Below, piece after piece: positions 56,262 through 64,000 of a DNA stretch of 64,000 nucleotides. The first letter of the stretch is position 1. The number at the start of each line of letters is the position of its first letter. The notes beneath the pieces were generated by a model. The model saw only the letters and a list, made by a program, of their open reading frames with translations, was not told the origin of the DNA and did no database searches. Both the position numbers and the translations under genes were made by a program. Source of the stretch: Lepidurus packardi (lineage: Eukaryota > Arthropoda > Branchiopoda > Notostraca > Triopsidae); the NCBI GenBank assembly GCA_023053545.1, contig JAKZAN010000007.1:4216001-4280000 (forward strand), in the 5' to 3' direction.

Positions 56262-58591
56262 TTAAGATGAAGTCACAGGCGTTTCATCCTTGCGAGCTTC
56301 CAATTCTTGCAAAACTTGTTTCATTTGAGTTTGAGCCGCCTCTGTCTGCTTCCTCATTTCGGCGTGGATACCAGACTTGAAGTCGTCGTCGGTGATGCCA
56401 TCGATGTTAATCGAGACGTTGTAAATGGCTCCTTTGACGCCTGCACATAAGCACTCGGCGCCAACCTAGAAAAGGAAATATATCATAAAATCCTGGTTCT
56501 ACCCAAACCGTCGAGGAGTGGCTAGTGGTTATACTTGTAGATCAGATTTGCAATTGATGTTGCCAATCCGAGCCAATGCTATGACATGAGGCCAAACAGA
56601 GTTGAGGTGCTGAGCCAGTTTCAAGGGAACTTGAACAGCTTGACGTAAGCCATCCTGCATGGCAACTTCCCGGGCAATTTTTTCCTCTTGGGTTCGTTGA
56701 GATAATTTCATGGCGGCCTAAGGGCCAAACTTCGTTTAGATAAAAAAAAAAAAAAAAAATTGAACACAAAACTCGTACCATATAGAGATTAAAAGCTTCC
56801 GTATCAGCGTCTATCATGGGAAGAGTTTCTTCCATGGCTTGGAATACAACGGGCAGAATCAAACGGATCTGGGAATCCAAGTGCTCCCACTGTCTTTTTC
56901 CGAACGTCATTTGAGCAACCATTGTAGCCAAAGCACAGCCCTTTGTGTTTGGAAATGTAAGACTATTAAGGTCCTAGTCCGAAATCTCCCACGTCCATTG
57001 ACAAACTTACCAAAGATCCCACCAATGCCGATACGCTTCCTCCGCCTGGTGCTGGACTACGGGCAGCTACATTTCTAACAAACTTATCGACGGACAAATG
57101 AGATAGATTTGCCTGTTCTTCGTCTTGCAAACGGTATTCAATGATCCTTTCCCTGGGGAAATATGTATGTTCTTAAGTTCGATACTTTCCCTACTTACAC
57201 AAACTTTGTTACTTGGGTTTGAACGGAGCGATCGAGGATAGCCCCAAGCGATTGATGGCGAGATGGACTTTCTGGTCTTCTTCCAATACCATTAGCTTTT
57301 CTTTCTCGATGTAATAATTGGCTACTTGTAGCAGACTCTTCAAGGGTAGCAAACCTACGATTTCCGAGCCCGTAATGGCCACGTTCATCTCGCGAGCATC
57401 TTTGCAAGCCTAAATCACATTTAATTTAATCATCAGAAATTCATAACAAAACCTTAATTTTTATGTCTACTTCTTCATATGCGACGTGCAGGGGAGTAAT
57501 ATCATGATCAAGCAAGTTGAGCGAAATTTGAGCCAGATTAGCTTCTTCTAGCCACCAGCCAATCCCTTGAGTGGCTTTGAGACGTCCAGGTTCGTTAGGT
57601 CCGCGTCCCTGTTCTCTTAAATTTAGAGCGATTCTGTGAAAGAGGAAATTCGGTCGAAGGTTATGTTTGTTTGTCTTCGCCTTTCTGCAAGCTATGTATA
57701 TACCTATGAGCTTGTTCTTTAGTACCCAGGACGTTGATGTTATACGCTATCAAAAATTTGCGAACCCCCGTGGCAGTAGCCCCCCAATTCGCCACGAACT
57801 CGGCGGGACCAAAATCTGGAGCCCATTCTGCTCTCTGGAGCTTGTCTTTCAGAGCCTCGTACTCTCCAGCCCGAATTTGCGGCAACGTGGTCCGATACTC
57901 TCCTTTTTCCGCTGCCATGCCGTACAAATAAACAGGCACATTCAACTCCTGTGATAGCAACTCGCCAAATTGTTTGGCACACGCAATGCATTCTTCTACC
58001 GACACATCCCGGACGGGAATAAATGGGCACACATCCAAGGCTCCCATACGGGGATGCTCTCCTGCAAAGTGCAATGATTCCCAGAAATGATATGACTAAG
58101 ACATTCCTTTTTAATCTATATTTTTTTTGCCTTTATGTTGGCTCATATTAATGAGTTTGAATGCAGTTTTGGCGCCATTTAGCGCACCTCTAACGACGGC
58201 TTCCGGAGATCCCACAAAAGTGTATACGGTTCTGTTGGTGGACGACCCGGGATCTACGTCGAGTAAACTAACCCCGCTTGTGTTCCGAATTGCAGATGCG
58301 ATGGCGTCAATAATCTGTTAACAACCAAGTGATAAAAAATGGGTAAGCATACAGCGGAGTGCATAATTTTATGGTGTTGATTTACATAAACAGAGCAAAC
58401 CGGAATCTTCTCCAAAACAAGACCTACATGCTAGGGGCCTACAGCGTCGACGACTCCCCAGGGACGGGAAAAGGGGGAGAACAAGCGAGGGCCACAGGAA
58501 AGTAACAGTGAAGAATTATAAACATTGAACTTTTTACCTCTTTGTTCCTTCCTTCGGAGAAGTTAGGAACGCACTCGACGATCTTGCCCAT
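56262..58591 (-). CDS. FTCD: Formimidoyltransferase-cyclodeaminase
   Basis: Nine exons on the minus strand: 58591-58538, 58314-58131, 58061-57704, 57633-57453, 57409-57213, 57152-57011, 56940-56779, 56717-56535, 56465-56262; 554 residues (human 541). This bifunctional enzyme ends histidine breakdown. The N-terminal half moves the formimino group from formiminoglutamate to tetrahydrofolate. The C-terminal half deaminates it to methenyl-THF. Visible signatures: start [30 protein letters not shown] with the catalytic His at residue 82 exactly as in mammals, [28 protein letters not shown], and [12 protein letters not shown] opening the cyclodeaminase half. All phases agree. The second intron starts with GC instead of GT (AAG/GCAAAA). 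The gene faces SMYD4 tail to tail. Confidence 0.96.
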
Positions 58592-61500
58592 TTTCCGGCC
58601 AAAGTATGCAGTCTCACGGCCTCAGATTGAAGACAGAAGCGGACAAAAATATAAAAAAATCACTTTCAGACCTCAGAGTGACTATAACTATGCAGCCAAG
58701 CCAGCTCTTGCGACTCGTTCTGAAGTTTGAAAACTACTCGGAACTTGTTGAACAAACAAGACCCGACCATGTGTGGAAGTAAAAGAACTTGGCCCTGGCT
58801 AGTGTCGGGAGAAATTTTCCAAACGTAGTCACAGCGGTAAAAGCAAAACCTGTATATGCGAGCAAGCGTGTGCCACAGCCCGGGGAATGTTTAGAAAAGG
58901 GAAAAAGATGCCTCCAGCCGTATTTCCAGCCAGGTAGTATGCCTAATACTGATGTATTTTGCAGGTGCAGGTAGGAGAATGATGGGTCTTACCAGAGCCA
59001 TCCGCTTGGAAGCTTTGGCGTTGACCACCTAACAACCTATTCACCTAATATCTGGGCTTCATCCCGTTTTTATTTAGCCAGGGTCATTGTGGGAGGTCTA
59101 ATAAAGCTGGTACGAAAATCAGAAGCGACCTTGACACGCCTGTACACAATAAGACGCCTTATTTGGCACACCTTGCTTGTGGCTTATTCTGTCGTGTTTC
59201 CTAAGTCCCCGTGTTGTTTTCTGTGCGGCCTACTCATGCTTACGTCATCGTTATACAGGTCCATTGAGGAAAATCAAGCCTATTGCTGTTAGGAGAGGTT
59301 CAAAGCTCTTTTCGGCTTGTGACGGACCTCTTGGGAGCGCGAATGCGAGTAGACTTTTCATATTTCAATTTAATCTCTCTTCACTGAGGTTCATAAAACG
59401 CGTTGGAATGCAGCTTGTATAAATTCAGACACCTGCCATGGGATGGCGGTCTTGCTCAACCGCGAGCGCAATGGAAAGTTCGCACTAGCAATGCTAAAAA
59501 CGAACGCTGGTTTTCCGATCAAACGCTGGGTAATTTCCACTGCAGTTTGTGTAGTGTTCTAGTGAAACTGAAAAAGGAACACACAGGAAATGTATATGTG
59601 TGTTAGGGAGTAAATTGAATAGCCGTAGCTCTTTCCTGTTGCTGTTATTTATATTTACACGCCAAATAAGAGCCATTTCTTTGAAGTCTGACTCCACGGA
59701 TAGGATTAAACTCGATTGCCAAAAATTGTTACTTAACCCCAGTCCTGAATCCTTCTAAGTTTCGTGTCGACCGAGTATGTCTTATGCACGAGTTCTACAT
59801 AAGCTTGACGCTTTGGCATTTTGATGGCTGGATGAAAAAAAGACCTTCGGAAATGCCATGCACATACTATGATGTATCATATATTCCCTGTTAATAGCCC
59901 AATAAGGACAGGACGCTCCTACTTTGTTGGGGAGGAAAACACAAATGCGTATGACGAATCGCTGCAAAACAAAACAAAAATTAAGAAATTCTAGTCGCAT
60001 TCTAGCACTGTGACTTTTGCCACGTCTCTAACAAGCGCAACCCACTGCAAAAACCTCGCAAGCTTAAATAAACAGTAGAAAAGGTCGAATTCCAATGTAT
60101 ATACTTGTAGCATATCCTCAAAAAAGAGGTTTTCGAGCGCAAAAGTTGCCTCATCGCATAAAACTTTTGTCCCGATAAGGATTTTTTAATATTATTATTT
60201 TATTTCGGTTGGGCCTGGCACTCCTTTTCCGATTTCTTGATTATTCTTTTTTAGTTTTCCAGAAGTATAGCTTGGTGACTATGTTATCGGTAAGTTAGGT
60301 TCCCTATAAGCGAAACACAAAGTCCGAATCAAGACCTTCTCTCTAATCTCTCACACCTATGGGCCCGAAGTCCCTTCTCTCTCGTTTCGTTTGTTGCTTC
60401 TTCTTTTAACGTTTTTCTCGCGTATGCTTTTCGAGGGCGCTTTTAGCCATATGTAAGCCAGAATAAGCCAAGACTCGTTTGAGAAGACTTTCGGTGTCTA
60501 GAGAAACTAGCTCCGAGCGCTCTAAGGAGTAAGGTTAGGAATAGTCGGGCCTGGCAGTGTTCCCTGGATCCGCGGACCGTGCGGAGCATCAGAGACCGTC
60601 ACTTTTTCAGAAGTGAGAACTACAAGATACGTTAGCTGCGGAACACTCGAACTTTTACCTTCTTAACTTGGCTACTACTACTTGGCTACTACTCCGCGAA
60701 GTAGAAAAAAAACTTCTGAGTTTTTTTTTAATCTCAGTGCATTATTCCTTCCAATCTAGGGAATTGATTTGCTTTCTTTTTCACCCATTTAAGGGGAAAT
60801 TGCCAATAGTTCTAGTGCCGAATGATCTTTTTCGCATCTTCAGCGTGCCTTGTTTGAAGATTAATTGTTCAAGAATTTTGCGGTGAATCCTTTGTCTGGG
60901 AAGTTGACCTACCTAAATTGAAAAAAGTCCAAAACTACCTTAGGTAAGCTTGTATGTATTATATTTGTATAAGGTAACACCATAGAGAGGGACTTGAAGG
61001 CGTGTTTTTGAAAATATGAAGGTGAGGTGGAGAAAAGACGTCAGGGGAGGCGGGTTTTTGCGGCGTGATGTGATACTTACCATTTCTCGCTCGCCGCACA
61101 TCAACAAGAACAAGCCGGCCCAGTGTTTTTCTCGATGTATGCGAGAAACGCGCCAACCCCCTTCTCGCTCTTGTTCTTTTCGCTCATACCATTCTAAATA
61201 TGTAGGACACGGCCCGACCTTTGATCCAACAGCTTATTAGTTGGTCTCCTTGTGGGATTTTCGAGACTTTCTTGTCAGGAGATATGAGCAAAATGTGCGC
61301 AGCTGAGAGCGTAATGAGCATACAAACCCTACATAAGAACGATTTGTCATGCACTCAGCGTTTCACAGACTCGTTACTTTCATCTCCTGTTGGGCCTGTG
61401 CTTATCTCTCTATGGAGTGTTTTCTGCTCTTGTTCCACAATGATGAACTTGTCACATTCCCAGCCCACATCGTAATCCCCGTAATAGACAGGCTTGGAAA

Positions 61501-62382
61501 GGAATTCAACATGTCATAAGCAACTAACGAAACGAAAGGTCCCAGCTGTTTAACTGGGATCTTTTTTCACGGCTTGTTATTTTATGCTTTACTTAGTTTT
61601 GAAGGAAAAGAAGACGGGATGTGTGATTTTTTTACAAGTATCAACTGTAGTGTTTGTTATTTGGTCGCGGCGCCAGAACCCAAAGGGTGGATCCTCGTTT
61701 CACCGCCGTCTGTTATTATTTTAAGCTTTTCCGGTAATGAAAGTTTATTTTGTAAGAAAAATTGAAAAAAAAAATCACTTATACAATCACGTGGGCTTAA
61801 AAGGAAGGGCGAAGCTGGCGTCTGGTTTATCAGCCCCGATTCTAGGGTGTCTTAGCGCCTTTTCCCGATTTGTGTGTGGGCTGTGCTTGAAACGTTACAT
61901 GAACAGAGAGCCTTTTTTTATCAGACCGGAGAAGGAGAAGGACAAGGAGCAACAACTGAACCAACTTTACCTGGTCTTTTAAACCTATACCTGGCCATGT
62001 TATTCATGATGACGAACTATAGAAAGGTATAAGGGAAGCTGGGAATAGGCGAGGGAGGGTGAGTGGGATGGAACCTCAGATAGCGGGTTGATAACTGATA
62101 GCCTTAACATGAATGCTAACTTTTAAAGCTTCCAACCTAGTGAACGCTTTGCCTGGCGTCTTATAACACCTAGAATTTCAGAATCGTTTGAAACTTGTTC
62201 CATTGCGTATCGCATACGTCGAAGTTTTATGGTTCAGGAATCCCTAACTTGACGAGTTTTTTTTCCGGAGGAGTAACGCGATTTTTTTTATAAAAAAAAT
62301 AAGACGTGGTGGCGTTTTTCTTGTCATCATTGATGTTGTAAGAATGTGGCGCTAATGAAATGTGATTTTGAACAGGTGAAGC
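58592..62382. other. Intergenic, no gene recognised
   Basis: Upstream of FTCD and of the signal-peptide exon. Open frames are short and without domains. The part near 58592-58700 should contain the FTCD promoter. No distinct repeats were noticed. Confidence 0.5.
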
Positions 62383-62538
62383 ATGGGGTTGAGCCACGCG
62401 GGGCGTGGGCGGAGCGAGAGCAGTCATCTTCGCTGCCATGGAAACCTTTTTTGTTCGTTTCGCGCCGTCTGCATCGTCTTGGTCGTCGCGGTAGCTGCCT
62501 CAACTATGGTTTCTCACGTCCATGCTACAGATTCGGAG
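62383..62538 (+). CDS. First exon of a predicted secreted or membrane protein (3' partial)
   Basis: The ATG at 62383 has a strong context (A at -3, G at +4). It opens 52 codons with a basic N-terminal region, a hydrophobic core (AVCIVLVVAVAAST) and a likely signal cleavage site after SHVHA. The frame ends at a consensus donor (GAG/GTAAGTG, phase 0). If the donor is not used, it stops at 62583. No following exon was found in the remaining 1.4 kb, so the gene would continue past the window. No family can be assigned from the signal sequence alone. Confidence 0.4.
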
Positions 62539-64000
62539 GTAAGTGATAGTCAACTTGTGGCTGGAGCAAGCTGGAGTGCATAAGAACCCTTTTCTGGAGG
62601 AGTTGCAGCCTTGTCCATTGTCCTGCGAGGTTGAAGAGGGTTCCAAGGCGGTTGACAATGACCAGCAACAATTCTGGGTCCGTTGTGTTTGGAAATTTGC
62701 GTAAAATTAGTTTGGAGAAGGTAGAGGTATGAACAATGCGCGATGATCATTAAAACTCCAGCCCTGCTTTAGCCTATAGGTTTTATTCACGGTGTTAGTG
62801 AAGAGTTGGTGGTGAAGGCTATTAAAAGGTCTTTGCTCTGCAACCGGCGTTTCTTTGCCGATTTGCTCACTGAATTCACCTGCGTACCATGAGTTTCTTG
62901 GCACATAATGAGTCTTCTGCATAACCTAGCCAAAAGGTATAGTTTGGCGGTCACGTATAGAATGGCGAACCTGTCCTATCAGCTTGGTTTTATAGAGCGA
63001 CTGATTTAGGTGTTAACGTTTTCCCCATTGAAAAAGAATCAGGTTTGAGATTCGAATACATTGGCGGAGACTTATTGTTTTCCTTTCTGTGTATCATATG
63101 ATGTCACCCTGAGTCTCCAACGCATACAAGCTGGCAGCATACGAAAGTTGAGACCTAGTGGGGAGTTTGCACGAAAGGAGCATTCCTTTCAGGTTTCCAA
63201 GATAGGAAAACTATGAAATCTGCATGTTTGAGAAAAAAGAGTATTGGATGTCAGAACACGAGCTAGTTTTTGTTCTGTCTGAACTGGACTTGCGTGAAAA
63301 AAAAACGATCCAAGCCCACGGTTGCTTTCTCTGGACATTTTGGTTTTGGAAGTACGGCAACACCGAACCTCCCACTTCAATCGACGTTGGAGTTGAACAT
63401 TGAAGCTATTTTTCGTTTCACTTATCCGTTTCGTTTCGTTTCGCGTACCCGTTCTGCACAGATATTAAAGTGTTGCGAACAAAAAAGCTTGTGATTTCAA
63501 GGCGTATGATTTCATAAAGATTCGCTGGACTTGCAGGCTTCGGAAACCTCTCAAGTTCACGGGATGTCCGCTGCAATTTAGCTTCGCATTTTTGGATGTG
63601 ATAAATGCGTGGGATTGACAGAGGGATATGGAACTTTCTTTCACTGTTGCCTTTTAAGTGACCATATGATTTGGTCTGGTTTTGGCACTGTAAATGAGCG
63701 AGTCGTCTTGCTGTTTCTTGCAACTTGAACTGTCTCGCCGTTACTTAGCTACACGTGTCCTGCTGAAGCTAAGGAGTAGAGGATCAAGCGAGGATCGGGT
63801 GAAATGACTTTTGAATCCACAGGGATGCCGGTCACGTCCAGATGCTTCTCCCTCGTTGCCATAAAAAATAAACCATATTTAGTTATAGGTGCAAATGTTG
63901 TAATGTATCTGAATGTGCTTGGATACTTTTTCTTGGAAAACTCTGTTCCAGCGTATGGTTTTTATACTAGTTTTTGGAGGGTTTTATGATTGTGATGAAT
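62539..64000. other. Possible intron or intergenic sequence to the window end
   Basis: No exon, repeat or RNA gene that I can support. If the exon at 62383 is real, this is the beginning of its first intron. Confidence 0.4.

Noticed and set aside
1..64000. CRISPR arrays, bacterial operons or viral insertions
   Set aside because: No regularly spaced repeats, no prokaryotic gene layout and no recognisable viral protein. All confident genes are animal genes with introns or an animal-family intronless gene.

Overview
This window is animal nuclear DNA, most likely from an arthropod or another ecdysozoan. The genes are split by short introns (mostly about 50-300 nt) with GT-AG borders. They encode metazoan proteins: a CaaX-box nuclear lamin, an ADAMTS-like matrix protein, two PDZ scaffold proteins, mitochondrial ribosomal protein mS27, SMYD4, FTCD and an LRRC14-like protein. 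AATAAA poly(A) signals, tRNA-derived SINEs and DNA transposons are also present. I cannot name the species. All exon models come from reading splice sites and frames by eye. They are supported because exon phases match across every junction in the main genes.

Layout. 1-12.2 kb: no recognisable coding sequence, only AT-rich tracts and copies of a small dispersed repeat. 12.2-18.5 kb (+): 3' portion of an ADAMTS-like/papilin-type secreted protein (spacer, six TSP1 repeats, PLAC). 19.6-21.4 kb (+): intronless LRRC14-like gene. 21.7-22.5 kb: two tRNA-derived SINEs. 23.1-23.7 kb (-): a small four-exon predicted secreted protein, with a decayed copy of its first exon at 22.1 kb. 25.1-27.1 kb (+): MRPS27. 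27.4-27.9 kb: a long foldback repeat. 27.9-31.3 kb (-) and 37.8-42.0 kb (+): two related PDZ proteins, head to head. 42.4-45.1 kb (-): B-type lamin, with a possible extra upstream coding exon at 45.4 kb. 46-53 kb: a repeat island with a 4.2 kb DNA transposon (8-bp target duplication) that carries a nested 1.1 kb PIF/Harbinger-like element (TTA duplication), a direct duplication on both sides, and a solo LTR. 53.7-56.2 kb (+): SMYD4-like. 56.3-58.6 kb (-): FTCD, with only 62 nt between the two stop codons. 58.6-64 kb: mostly non-coding, with one signal-peptide exon at 62.4 kb whose continuation is not visible.

The genes do not form one pathway. They are unrelated housekeeping, matrix and scaffold genes. 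The most unusual parts are the nested transposon island, the small secreted-protein gene with an in-frame TAG, the foldback repeat next to a stop codon, a GC-AG intron in FTCD, and a possible N-terminally extended lamin.
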